Positions 43,565 through 57,511 of a DNA stretch of 64,000 nt are shown piece by piece (the first letter of the stretch is position 1; the number at the start of each line of letters is the position of its first letter). The notes beneath the pieces were generated by a model. The model did no database searches. It saw only the letters and a list, made by a program, of their open reading frames with translations, and was not told the DNA's origin. The DNA lies in contig NW_026683331.1 in the NCBI RefSeq assembly GCF_030247195.1, forward strand, positions 21,001 through 85,000, read 5' to 3'. The position numbers were made by a program, and so were the translations under genes. This stretch comes from Topomyia yanbarensis (taxonomy: Eukaryota; Arthropoda; Insecta; Diptera; Culicidae).

Positions 43565-45215
43565 GTTTTTAGGAAGGTGTACACGAGGGACATATAGAGG
43601 AGATCGCGACTTCCCACGTTGGTTGGTCATCCTCGGGCCCGCATGGTATCCATTAGCCGAGACCTGATGGAACTGTCCTCGGTGCACGCCCAGACAATGT
43701 GCTCGATGTTGTGATAGCCGTCGCCACAAGCACAGGTACCAGTATCCATGAGCGGAGATGTGCATTGAGCGTGTAATGGTTTGCCATGAGTCGGGACATC
43801 ACACGAATGAAATCACGACCCACATCCATCCTCTTGAACCAAGGTTTCGTCGATACCTTAGTGACTATCGAATGTAGCCACCTTCCTAGCTTCCCACTGC
43901 TCAACGAAGTTTGCCAACTTTCTAGGGTTCACTGATGAGTAATACTGAAAAATTCGCTGAAGTAAATTGGTCTTTCATAAACAGCACCTTCTAGGGCACC
44001 CTCCTTAGCTAAGGAGTACGCATTCTCACGTACGCCCGGAATGGAGCAATGAGAAACGACCCACACCAAGGTAATCTTTCAATCTCCTCTGAAGTGAAGA
44101 TATCGCACCGAATGAGCTATCGATATGAGAGATCTCAAAATCGATTTTTCAGCGGAAGAACGCCCAACCGAACTTTCAGACTCATCGTATGGGTCGACTG
44201 CATGCACCCTAAGGCGATACGCAAAAAAAACGATACTGGATATTTTCGAGTTTGATGAAATGTATGTTCGTAGTGGAGCGAAAGCAGAAGCATCCGTATT
44301 CCATCACCGACAGTATCGTTGTTTGATACAACCTAATCAGGTCTCCTGGGTGAGCACCCCTCCATGTTCCAGTTATTGACCGGAGAAAATTGATCCTTTG
44401 TTGGCATTTCTGTATCAGATACCTAATGTGGCATCCCCAAGTACCTTTCGAGTCGAACCAGACTCCTAGATCATTTTTACTGTGAATACCTGAGCGATAG
44501 TTTGACCAATTAATAGAAGCTGTAGTTGTGCTAGTTCACGCTTCCTAGAAAACATAAATAGCTCTGCTTTCTCCGTGGAGAATTCGATACCCAGCTTGAT
44601 AGCCCAAGCATACAAATTGTCCAAAGTATTCTGTAATGGTCCTTGTAGATCGCCAGCTTTGGGTACCGTAACAGATACCACGCCATCGTCTGCAAGTTGC
44701 CTTAGCGTGCAGGAATTGTCAAGACATTCATCAATGTCGTTGACATAGAAATTGTATAACATGGGACTTCGACATGAGCCCTGGGGAAGGCCCACGTAAC
44801 TAAATCGTGATGTCGATAAGCCACCATGCGAAAAATACATTTTCGTTTCCGACAACAAGTTTACTAAAAAGTTGTTTAAAGTCGCTGACGCCATCTGCTC
44901 TTCGCTAGCGTAGGCCATTTGAATTTCGATTAAGAGCAACGCAAGAGAATCGTTCGTCCCTTTGCCTTTGCGGAAGCCAAATTGTGTTTCTGACAGTAAG
45001 CCATTTGCTTCGACCCAATTGTCAAGGCGGAATAGGATCATTTTCTCGAACAACTTCAGGGTACAGGACAGGATTACGATCGGTCGATACGAATTGTGGT
45101 CGGAGGCTGGTATTCCTGGTTTTTGGATGGCGATGACCTTCACTCGTCTCCAATCGTGTGGGAGCCTTAGGAGTTGAACCCGATTAAACCAACCATCCGG
45201 AAAGGGAACCATCGA
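43565..45215 (-). pseudogene. I-clade-like non-LTR ORF2: RT and C-terminal domain (copy 5)
   Basis: The minus strand has D-W-R-R-V-K-V-I-A-I-Q-K-P-G (about 45150), Y-R-P-I and L-F-E-K-M-I-L-F-R-L-D. Then come G-F-R-K-G-K-G-T-N-D-S-L-A-L, L-P-Q-G-S-C-R-S-P, N-F-Y-V-N-D-I-D-E-C-L and the catalytic Q-L-A-D-D-G-V-V-S (about 44665-44700). The segment that should carry the first RT Asp is cleanly missing between E-Q-M-A-S and L-N-N-F-L (near 44890). Most of the RNase H domain is also deleted at about 44095. The end of RNase H (H-C-S-I-P-G) and the tail W-L-H-S-I-V-x-K-V-S-T-K-P-W-F-K, R-V-M-S-R-L-M-A-N-H-Y-T-L-N-A-H-L follow to 43565. Dead copy, but with the longest readable RT frame of the family (44466-45242). 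Confidence 0.85.
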
Positions 45216-46112
45216 AGACGTCAACCCGTTGAAACGTTGCAACGCACGGGGTCAGCGCCCGCGCAGACGGAAGAATGCAATAAATATGTTACGAAAGATA
45301 AAAACCACCTAGCTTTAAACGACGAACCGATCCAGCTCATACAGCTGGCTATAGTTAAATCCTCACACGCGAATAAAAGACTGAGGACCGAACCAAACTG
45401 GCAAGATAACCTTGAAGCGGATTAGAGCTATTCTTTGTCGCTATACACAGCACGGACTGGAAAAAAAAACACTTGTGTCTCGGCCGAGAGCTCGAACACG
45501 AATGAACAAAATACAACATACTCGATGACAGCTAGTAAATCCGGCTTTACTGGAAGAAGTTATTAAACTTTTAACGTTGTGATGTCTATGTCAGTTTTGC
45601 ATGGGGCCTAGCAGTGCATGGTTGTGTATCAGTGCTCGATTGCTAAGAACTATACATTTTCGTGAAATAATGATTAGATTTAGCTCAATAATATGTTCGG
45701 AAGAATTGTAGTACATAATACGAGCTAAGTTTTGGTTAGAAAATTTTAGTTCCACCTGTGACCGTCTACGTGCGCCAACACTAACTTTTCAACGGAAAGA
45801 TAGAAATTAGGTGTCTTCTACAAATCTAATTCATCCGAACATCTTGATACTCTATCTCATTGAAAATGTCTTATTCCACTATCTGGGGTTAGGTGTCATT
45901 CAGAATCGCCTAACTTAAATATTTGTAATAATTTAATATCTAGACAATAAAATAGTCTATTGAAAATCGAAAAATTGAAAAGTTCACGAAAAAAGGCAAA
46001 ATTTCCATCATCGAAGCAACTATTTCAGGCAGAACCGTCAATAGGAAGCACCTAAGTGGCTAAACCAAATACGATAACGTTTCATATTTCGGATATATAT
46101 ACTTTTTTGATC
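45216..46112. other. No gene recognised
   Basis: The open plus-strand frame 45174-45425 starts inside the retrotransposon antisense and has no recognisable motif. The remainder is AT-rich without repeats visible elsewhere in the window. Confidence 0.45.
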
Positions 46113-46117
46113 ACTAG

Positions 46118-48980
46118 GGCATCGCAAAAAAAAATTTTAATGCTCAAAGGCCCTCCTCTTATATTGTGACTAATGTCAAAGTAAGCTCAGATGCCAAATT
46201 TTACATCATTTGGACAATTCTAGACCCCCGCTCACTTCGATTGAACTTAGTACAAATATCAGTTTCTGGAATAATGCGGGAAAATGAATTACAGCGTTAG
46301 GTTGTTCCCAAAAGTCTTTATTTTTAATAATTTTTCTGCTCCGTGATAAAAATTATAAATATTTTACAGTTTTTCTAACATAAAAAATCTCAGAAATCGA
46401 ACGGAATCCTTTTGACCTTTGTCCAAATACGAGAAGTTGGGGCTATAGGGCTTTTTATCATTCATATTAAATTTTATCATTTTCCCGTGCATATATCTCT
46501 ATTATTCTTCAATGAATTTTCATAAAAAGTAACTTATTGAACATGAACCTAAATTCTTAGGAATAAAAGAAAAATAAATTCGTTACTGGTAAAATTCAAA
46601 AATATCAAATTTTTTGTCATTAACTATGCAAATCACATTTTTTTCATCAAATATCCTAATACCTCAACTTCCCCTATTTTTCCAGGAATGAAACTTTTCT
46701 CATGTCATCTTTAAGAGTATTTTACACTAAAAGTAGTAAATTAAATAATTCTTGTTGTTAAATGGAGTAATTATGTGCGATATAATGATAAAAATGTGAA
46801 AACGAGACTAAATGTCAGAAAATTTGATGTTCATGAATTTTTGCGGACACGAATCTATTTTTATTGTATTTCTTTTCCACGTTCAACAAGGTACAGTTTA
46901 TTTAAATTGAGTGAAGAATAATAGAGAAATTTGCATGAGAAATTCATAAAATTCAATATGAATGACAAAAAGCCCTATAACCCCAACTTCTCGTATTCAG
47001 ACAAAAGTCAAAAAGGTTCCGTTCGATTTATTATTTTTTTTCATTTTTGAAAAAAAAATCGCAAAATATCCATAATTTACATTACGGAGTAGAAAAATTA
47101 TTAAAAATTTGGGATTTTGGGAACAAAATGACCCAGTACCCTATTTTCCGGAATCTTTACACGGAAAAAAATCCGTTCATGAATTCATGAAGAAAAGTTC
47201 ACGATTTCGTGAACTGAACGATTTACGAAAACCGTGACCAAGTTCCTGAAATTATGAACAATAAACCTCGTATTCATGAAACTATTTGTGTTTTCTAAGA
47301 ACCAGTTCGCCCCGAATATATACATGGCGTTACATCAGAATGTTTGGTTGGGTTACTTTTGTTGTTCCTTGGATATGTTTAGTTTTTGTTGGGAATCTTG
47401 TTCATGATTTGGGAATACACAGTCGACAGTCAAACGTTGTTCATGATTTCACGATCTTAATCGCGATGTTCGTAATTTCCATTCACGTTATAGTGATATT
47501 TTAGTCATGAGTAGAATGATTCATGTTCATGATTTCAGGATTTTTGTCACGGTTTTAAATATTTTTGTCACAAGTTGGGTGATTCATGTTCATGATCTTA
47601 GTCGTGATTTTTGTAACTTCTGTTCATGTTATCGTGATATTTTAGTCATGAATAGAGCCATTCATGTTCATGATTTCAGGATCTTAGTCACGATTTTAGA
47701 TATTTTTGTCACTAGATGCGTGATTTGTGTTCATGATTTCGGGATCTTAGTGACGATTTTCGTAATTTCTGTTCATGTTTTCATGATATTTTATTTTAAA
47801 GCTTACTTTCAAAGAGTGTAACTAATGTTCATCATATCAGCAGTTTTATCATGGTATTTGTAAATTCTCTTCGCCTTATCGTGATCGATTATTTTTTGGT
47901 TACTAATAGTTTTTTTACTAGGAATAACGTGACTATATGAACTGGATCATTAAAATAAGACTTATTCTCGAGATATCTGGTTCTGTGAACTATATCACGC
48001 ACACTATATGGGGTTCTCAGTGCAGTTTTCGTTTTCTGTCCGGACATCACAATGAACCTTATCAAATGAATAACGATGTTCGAGGTTCTAATAGTTTTTT
48101 TATACCTACTTCTCGTACCTATTGCTGGGTATTTTATAAAAAAGTGCCAGAAACAAAAATGATTCCTCGAATAATACTCCAACTTTTGTGATAGAGTTCA
48201 CGTAAAAATATCATTACAATATGAACTTTTTCATGAAAACGAATAATAAGCTGTGACTATTAAACTAGGTAGTATGAACCAATTCACGAATACACGAATA
48301 ATATTTTATGATTTCGTGAACTATTTGACGAGCACGGATATTGGATAGTGACTAATATTTTAGGGATCATGAATTAGTTCACGAGGATTTAATGGATTCA
48401 TGAATAAGATTCCGAATTTCGTGAAATAGTTCACGAAAAAATTGCCAGAATATTCCTATAACTATGAAGAAAATCATGAGTCAACCTTTGGTTTTATGAA
48501 TAATGTTCATAAAGCTGTGAACTAGTTCTTGGCGGAAACCGTGACTGAAGTTCACAAAACAAAGTCAAATATTTTCTCTAATGAAAGCGGCGTTACTAAA
48601 GGTAAATTGAACATAATTATAAAAGCCATGATTTTTGGTCATGGTCCCGTTTTCGTAACGTAAAAACGTAATTGTTCCAGAATTCATGGCACTTTATTCA
48701 CAATTTTGGGAACAATTTTTTTTCAGTGAGAGAAACAGAAATATCTCCATTCCAATACTAAGGTTATACCTCTTTAAAAAGAGGTATGAATTGTAATTTT
48801 CTAAGTGCTACTTCAATAGTTCAAAAGTAGTTCCAAGTTCAAAAATTTCAATCGAAGTTGACGGGGGTCTAGAATTGTCCAAATGATGTGAAATTTGGCA
48901 TCTGAGTTTACTTTGACATTTGTCACAATATAAGAAGGGGGCCTTTGAGAATTAAAAAAAGGTTTTTTTTTGCAATGCCC
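46118..48980. mobile_element. Long-palindrome MITE, TA-flanked, carrying an internal insertion
   Basis: The left end is GGGCATCGCAAAAAAAAA and the reversed right end is GGGCATTGCAAAAAAAAA, each next to TA. Arms are very long. Outer parts pair (TTGTGACTAATGTCAAAGTA at 46165 with its complement near 48925; ACAATTCTAGACCCCCG near 46215). Inner parts also pair (CGAGAAGTTGGGGCTATAGG near 46430 with its complement near 46980). The right arm is interrupted at 47160-48728. Without that insert the element is about 1.3 kb with arms of roughly 500 bases around a 300-base centre. No transposase. Confidence 0.8.
47160..48728. mobile_element. CACKG-ended element nested in the palindrome, with internal tandem repeats
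   Basis: Ends are CACGGAAAAAAATCCGTTC and, reversed, CACTGAAAAAAAATTGTTC. About 47400-47810 is a degenerate tandem array whose units contain TTCATGTTCATGATTTCAGG and TTTTTGTCAC, spaced 70-75 bases. The matching open frame (47507-47821) therefore repeats I-H-V-H-D-F-R-I and is not a gene. Words of the form TTCATGAAC/GTTCACGA continue to 48.5 kb. No clear target duplication. Confidence 0.7.
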
Positions 48981-48985
48981 TACTG

Positions 48986-49797
48986 AAAATTTACTGCCAA
49001 ATCATACACGTTTACCGGCAAACTTTTCTGCAACAATAATTTTATACTTTTTGGGAACATCTCTGATCTTTGGTAACATAAAGCTTCTGACCTGGATGCG
49101 GTTTAAAGTCAAATTTGACACACATTTAATCATCTTTTTAGAGGCATTTAGTGAATTTGTTTAGATCAAGATCCACATTAATTGAAATCTGTTTGGACTG
49201 CACATATACACTCAAAATCCGACGGGTATTTTACCTTTACTTTTGGGTAAGATTCTATTATATTTTCGGTAACAGACCACGCAATTGCGCATTGCGGTTT
49301 TAAGCCTTGTCGACGATTTGTTTCTACTGCGTACATACATATGAACAATCCCCTTTCGCAGCTCACACCGAATGAGTACGCTTTGCATCAAGACGTTCCT
49401 ATTTATTAACTTTTCGGTGCAGATGGAAGGCCATCCTTTTGTGCGATAAATGAAAATATTTTCATCATTCGTTTTGGTGTAGCTTTCGCTTAGTGGCAGA
49501 GTTGCCACATTCACTGATTTTCATGGAAGGATTTGCAAAAACCTTCGGGTCTGTAGATTAATTTGAAAAATATTTTCTTATATAATTATTTTTAATTATA
49601 CAAATTACCAAAAAGGAACTTCCTAATAAAATTCTTTTTCCATTATATATTCAACCTAAGGACGGTTTGCATATAACTATGACACAAATCCATCTACAAT
49701 TAACAGCACTAACGGAAAATAAGCACCACTAATTCTTTACAAGTATTTTGTTAGTCCTGAAAAGGACTGTTGGCAACATTAGAGACGCGTGAATTTA
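48986..49797. other. No gene recognised
   Basis: The open minus-strand frame 49212-49514 encodes 100 residues with no recognised domain. No repeats seen. Confidence 0.4.
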
Positions 49798-49798
49798 C

Positions 49799-50020
49799 TT
49801 ATTTTCTTCGGGCAGCTTTCTTGGCAGGTTTGGCGGCATTCTTTGGCTTTGGGGTATTCGGCTTGTTCGCTGCAGATTTCGATGTTTCGGTGGCATTTTT
49901 AGTGGCAGTTGCTACCGCCTTTTCAGTGACTGCGTTTCTTAGCCTTTGGCTTTTTGGCTTTCTCACCGCCACCACCTCCACCAACGTTTTTCTTCTTCTC
50001 TCCGGTGGTAGCCGATTTGA
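49799..50020 (-). pseudogene. Histone H1-like C-terminal tail fragment
   Basis: The minus strand encodes a Lys/Ala/Pro-rich tail ending P-K-P-K-N-A-A-K-P-A-K-K-A-A-R-R-K and a stop at 49799-49801. Upstream, in another frame, is G-E-K-K-K then a glycine run then E-K-A-K-K-P-K-A-K-K. This order (Gly-rich linker, then Lys-Ala-Pro tail) is that of insect linker histone H1. A frameshift separates the two parts, and the globular domain is missing upstream of about 50020. It looks like a truncated pseudogene, either processed or a broken gene copy. A different basic, Lys-rich protein cannot be excluded. Confidence 0.5.
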
Positions 50021-52373
<2,353 letters not shown>

Positions 52374-52454
52374 CAAATTAAGATAAAAGCGATAAACTAA
52401 ATAAAACCGTTTTATCAAAGATGCACCCTAAAAACCTATTTTCATATTTCTCAC

Positions 52455-52690
52455 ATCAAATTAGGTAGAGATTACTTAGTAGGGAAAGTTATGAAAATTT
52501 AGAGCCATTGTACTAAAGCGAGAGCAAGGATTTAAAATATGTAGATAGGAAAACTAGAAGTGATAGGGTCATTAGGAACATGCTCAAAATCATCCGAACT
52601 AATCTCTTCTGCTGGTAGGAGTCGAGCTGGGCAGAGCTACTACGAATCTACCCACGGCCTTTACCGACTGCATTAATCATTTACAATAAA
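52455..52690 (+). repeat. Repeat W, copy 1
   Basis: Shares an ordered series of words with 56680-56900: TAGAGATTACT-AGTAGGGAAA, AGAGCCAT-GTACT, GAGAGCAAGGAT, GGAAAACTAGAAGTG, AGGGTCATTAG, GTCGAGCT, ACTACGAATC. Same orientation. Type of element unknown. 52691-53080 between it and the next element holds nothing recognised. Confidence 0.7.
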
Positions 52691-53079
52691 AAGTATATAA
52701 ATTTTAGTCAAAGCAAAAAATTAAATTGATCACCAGCACTCTTGTATTTTTATGTCGGTGACCGAATCTTTGCTGCAGTTACCGCTTCCTTTCAGCAACC
52801 TTGTCTTGTTATAGATAGAGATTATTTCAATGAACTTGCACCAAATTTCACTTTTATGGAAGCGTTCTAAGATTACAAGGATTGCTTAAAGAAAATGAGA
52901 TATGCAGTAAGTTTCACATATGCCTCGTATGTCTTCAACATTATTATCATACTTATTTTTTTTTTTTTGAAAATCCCGACGAATTAGGGAAGAGCTGAAG
53001 CCCCCTCTAGCCCCCCATGCGCACGCCAATGTGTTTGAAGGCCGAATTGAAAAAGAAAGCCAAAGTAAATACCAAAGGG

Positions 53080-53636
53080 CAGCCGTGTGGTATCCGGTGG
53101 TGGCTAAAATCTCTCGCAGTATTTCAGCGAAGAATTGACCCACTGGGTTTCTGTTCCCCATGTCGTAAGAGGCGACTAATAACAGCTGAGCCGTCAAATG
53201 GTGAGATAATATAGTACTCACAAGTTTCCTATCTCATGCCTCCACGTGAGTCTATCGATGACATGTGATCGTTAGACCGGCATCGGCTGGGTGCTATCAG
53301 CCTTCTGCTGTAGCATCGAAATGAGAGGGTGTCAACGGGCGGGCCTCAAAACTCGTACCGTAGAATTTATGCCCCAATCCAAGGTGTGACGCGACCTGTG
53401 CCGAGGGATGAATGGCCGGGGGGGCATAAACACTTCGAACCACAGCCCTACTTAAAACTAGGACTGGGATCCGAAGTGATGACAAATACCAAGCCACGCA
53501 CGGAGCCTGTGGGGCACCAGAACGCACCCCACAGTATTTTTGCACCTACCCTGTCAAGCGGGGCTCCGACAGGGTAGACTTTCTTTCCCTAGCTTTTCGT
53601 GGGAACAAAACGGAAAACACTAAGAACACAGTAAAC
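53080..53636 (+). other. 5' untranslated region of the Lian/Loa-like element
   Basis: Contains GTGGTATCCGGTGGTGGC and CCCATGTCGTAAGAGGCGAC, a combination found at the 5' side of non-LTR elements of this group and partly repeated at 43.34 kb. It leads to the ORF1 start at 53637. Confidence 0.5.
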
Positions 53637-54970
53637 ATGAGTTTGGAGGAGATTGCGGCGATGGAGGTGGAAGAGGAGAAGGATTACGCGGAAAGCAAAC
53701 TTGGAGAGCTGCTGAATAGTGGTTCGTTGGAGGATGTTGTGTCCTGTACTTCGTCTATTCTCAACTCTCCAGATAGAGACGAGGATCGGACAGTGGCCAA
53801 GGAGGACACAGACCAGTCCGGCGGAGCAACCGGTGGGTTGAAGGTCTCCGAGAACAAAACAAGGGGAACAGGAAGAACTCATCACTTTAGCGGAGCGGCG
53901 AAGAAACGCTATGGGTGGCTGCTGAGAAACGGCCACAAACACACTGAAGCGCTAGTATTGGCAAAAATCCCAATAGGGAAGGCACCATCTAAGCGACAGC
54001 GTTCGACGGACACGGAGTCGCCGAACAACAGTCGGTGCAGGAAGGAACCACAACCGAAAAAGATCAGGAGTCAGGATCCTAGACAGACACTAAAAACTGA
54101 GCAGCGCCCAACTTTCAATGAAATGGCCAAGTCGTACTCGATGGCCATCATTCCGGTTGGGTACTCTGCAAATACCCTCCGCCATGAACAACTGAATGCT
54201 ACTTGATGCGCGCTGATCGATAGCGTCATGGGGCAGAGCTCAAGCAATACGAGACCCAAGTTTAGGAAGTGCACCTACAAACAATGGTATCTCGAAATCG
54301 CCTGTATAGACAATGATACAGCTAAGTGGCTGAAGGATATCACAGCTGTAATCAAGCCCTGGGAAGGCGCTTCATTGGAAGCTGTTGAAGCGTCGCAGAT
54401 TCCAAAACAAGCGCTTTACATCAGGTATTTCCCCGACAGCATCGACAGGTCCGATGGGAACATCCTCAGTCTGGTGTAGAATCAGAACGACAATTTCAGC
54501 ACAGAACGCTGAAAGGTCGTAAAGAGAGCTACGGTCCTCAAGATGGTAGAGCTCCTGTTGGCGGTAGATGAGGCTTCAGTGAAGCTGATAACCTCCCAAT
54601 ACAACCAGCTGAACTAGGTATTCGGAAAGGCTAGAATGCGCCAGCTGAAGGGCGGGCCGGCCTTCGCCGAAGTGGAAGTTCTAGGCAAGCAAGGTCTGTA
54701 AAAGTTCCTGTGGGTGACCCAATACAGAGCACCTCACAACCGACTTCTGGCCTGCAGCGACGGTAAGGAGTGCATCGGTGGCAGCCCGTCTTATGAGCAA
54801 AACACAAAAGCACCCTACTGTATGCGGCTTACGAACTGATACGCAAGGAGAAGATCGAAAATCCCCTGTAGACGAAGGTGCGCAAACGGCAAGAGCCGAA
54901 GCAAATACTGGACCAAAGAAGGCCACTGGAACGTTGAACAGCACACAACCTGTGACTAGCCGTCGCACAG
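53637..54970 (+). pseudogene. Lian/Loa-like non-LTR ORF1
   Basis: First ORF of the element. It starts M-S-L-E-E-I-A-A-M-E at 53637 and stays open to 54206 (189 codons) with an acidic start and a basic Lys/Arg middle. Past two stops, the frame with Y-K-Q-W-Y-L-E-I-A-C-I-D-N-D-T-A-K-W-L and W-E-G-A-S-L follows, then I-P-K-Q-A-L-Y-I-R-Y-F-P and Q-N (54228-54500). This resembles the DUF4780 region found in ORF1 of such elements (family name recalled, not searched). Further stops occur at 54.47, 54.6 and 54.7 kb, so it is inactive. In functional elements this protein binds the transcript. Confidence 0.65.
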
Positions 54971-55900
54971 AGGAGCAACTGGGGTCGAATCCTGGCCAAA
55001 ACTATTTATTGCGGCTATTGCTGTTTTTTTACCTTAATATGAACTAAAAATAGACACTAACTAGTTTTTGGGAGAATTTGGCATCTATCCACCTACCAGT
55101 GTAGGGGTCAATTTTCTATATCCTTCCGAATTACTAGTATTTTTGAGGTGATCCTTGTGAATACATTTGTTTTTCCCGTTGCATGAGCAGTTGGTCAGTG
55201 GAAAAACAAGAAGAAAAGGGATGCCTGTGCACATATTCATAGAGATACATTTTGCCAAACATAGTATTTGGCCCTACAGCATTTCGGCGTACCTCAAATT
55301 AGTATAAATATCAATATTTTCAAATCGCTTGGAATTTGTGGATCGGACAAGATCGGAAGAGATTTAATGTTTTTTAGATGGCCAGAATCTTGTTTTGTAA
55401 TGTTGTTTCAGCAACATTGCCGGATCGTGCCGTATCATGTAACTTTTTCACATTCAAATTTGGAATAAAATGTTAAAAAAATGTTTTTTTTTAAAGCTGG
55501 TCCAATATACAGCAACACTGTTTTTTCAGTTATTTTTAAGCTGAGGTTATACAAATAGTTATGTTCAACTACGTTTGTTATAATGTTGTCATATTTAACA
55601 CAGTCATCATCATATGAAAGCGATTTTGCTGGATACATAACAAAAAATGATTAAAAACCCCTTAAAATATCACTATTCGCATCCATGCAAAAATTCTTTA
55701 ACAATTTTTGACATACTCTTTATTTTGCCACATTATGCAGTATGCTTTTAGGTATGTAAAAAAATATATAACTAATTAAAAATCGAAAAAAAAAATATTT
55801 TGGTTATTGGCCAAGAATTTGTTCTAGTTACTCCTCTGTGCGTCGGCACAATAAATGGGACGAACCATTGGCCCCAAAAATCGACGGCAAAGAAACACCG
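54971..55900. other. Spacer between ORF1 and ORF2, no gene
   Basis: The last recognisable ORF1 words end near 54.97 kb. The next 900 bases show no motif; they are longer than expected between two ORFs of one element, so part of this is probably an unrecognised insertion. Confidence 0.4.
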
Positions 55901-55904
55901 AAAA

Positions 55905-56342
55905 ATGAGCAGCTGCATTCAAGTGAACCTTCACCATGCAAAAGGTGCCACAGTCGTCCTTGTCCGGAGGTTCACCAAAGAGCGACTAGACATCGCTCTT
56001 CTACAGGAGCTGTGGGCAAATAAGCATAAAATCTTTGGCTTAAATTCAATAGCTCACAAGATAGTATATTGTAACGACCAGCCAACTCCAAGAGCTGCAG
56101 TTTTGATAGGCAGAGCAATACAATTCTCTCCAATGACAGAATTCATTCAACGAGCCATCGTGGCAATAACAGTGGAAGTACCGACGGCTAGAGGAAAGCA
56201 GGAGATTGTGATCGCATCTGCCTACTTCCCTGGCGATGCGGATACAGCACCACCTTCTGAAATCGATGCCCTCATAAAGTGCTGCAGAAGCATTAACATT
56301 GGATGTGATGCCAATGCACATCACACAATATGAGGTAGCACT
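55905..56342 (+). pseudogene. Lian/Loa-like ORF2, endonuclease part
   Basis: The apurinic-type endonuclease that nicks the target DNA. The frame starts M-S-S-C-I-Q-V-N-L-H-H-A-K-G-A at 55905, keeps L-L-Q-E-L-W (Q-E-P-W type motif with the catalytic Glu), I-V-I-A-S-A-Y-F-P-G-D, and C-D-A-N-A-H-H-T. A TGA at 56331 replaces the expected Trp of H-T-I-W-G-S. Eight bases later a hAT-like element interrupts the frame, which resumes at 60899. Removing the hAT and one target copy joins T-D-I-N to T-R-G-E-Y-L-L-E-Y-L in the same frame. Confidence 0.85.
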
Positions 56343-56679
56343 GATATAAACAGGCCCGATGAGAGGGGGGGTCAGCCGGGGCAATTGCCCTGGGGCCCGG
56401 GTCGCGTTTGGGGGCCCGAATTTTTATCCGGAAGATGGGTGAAAACGTCTGGTATTCATAGAAGAGCAAGAAAAATAAAAATTGTAATTTCTTTGTAATT
56501 ATTCACCCTATTAAATTGTCATATGATGAAAGCGGAGAAAAATTTGAAAAACATTTTAATCTAATAACTTGAGAATTCGAAATTGTGGATACCAGAGCTT
56601 TATTTTATATTTAACTTTTTTCCTTTTTTATTTCGACTATGTTAGTCACATTTTCTTTTTACATTTTAACGACATTCAA

Positions 56680-56900
56680 TTAGCTAGAGATTACTGGGTA
56701 GGGAAATTTATGAAAATTAGAGCCATAGTACTCAAGTGAGAGCAAGGATGTGAAGTAAACAGATCGGAAAACTAGAAGTGGCAGGGTCATTAGAACAGGC
56801 TTAATATCGTACGGGCTTAATCTTTGTCTTCTGTTAATGAGGGTCGAGCTTATAACTACGAATCACCCGAGTTCACTAACATGTGTCCTGGTATCGATAG
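56680..56900 (+). repeat. Repeat W, copy 2
   Basis: Same-orientation relative of 52455-52690, 4.2 kb away. It lies inside the hAT-like element, so it is either a separate insertion or part of a hAT-derived family. Confidence 0.65.
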
Positions 56901-57125
56901 ACGTGTCCATCTTTACCGTGACAACCGACGATATATTTAACATTTGTTAAAACAAACGTTCTTAGAGGAGTTGTCTACTTTATGTACTAGGTCAACAAAA
57001 CCGAGTTTTTTGTTAGAATACTTTACAAAACGTTCAGAAGCCAATTCAATGTATTTTCGAAGAGAACAGCGCCAAACAGAAATGCAAGCACACGGACGTA
57101 TCCGTCCTCTTCTGCGTTCGTTTCT

Positions 57126-57511
57126 TTACTGGTGGTACCGGTTGTTGGATTGCAGACACTGGGAGTATTTTATTGAGTGAATATTTGTTTCTGTAAGATC
57201 CACAAATCTTGGTTTTGAAGCTTTTTGTGGTTTGGCATAAGATAACGATGTGCTGTTAGCGGTTATAGTAGGCGGACTTTTCTTAGCTACTTCTGTACAA
57301 TGTTTTAGGTGGTGCAGTGTTTTTTGGAGAATTTGCGCATAGGAATCTGCCCTGGGTGCATAACCGGTGTTGTCTGATGAGATGTTCCATGTTCGGTTAA
57401 TATGCATAAAATGGTTTTGTAAAAAGGAATTAGTTTGTTCACAAGCATTCTCACCACAGGAAAAGGATTACAATTACCCTGGAAAATGTTCCTCAATGTT
57501 ATTAAATCCAT
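57126..57511 (-). pseudogene. Unidentified decayed reading frame
   Basis: Two overlapping minus-strand frames read as one protein through a single frameshift near 57410. The upstream half starts M-D-L-I-T-L-R-N-I-F-Q-G-N and passes to the other frame, which runs through S-Y-A-Q-I-L-Q-K-T-L-H-H-L-K-H-C and ends N-N-R-Y-H-Q. I recognise no domain. Position inside the hAT-like element suggests transposon origin. Could also be chance. Confidence 0.3.

Noticed and set aside
53589..53942. 117-residue minus-strand frame
   Set aside because: Antisense shadow of the Lian/Loa-like ORF1.
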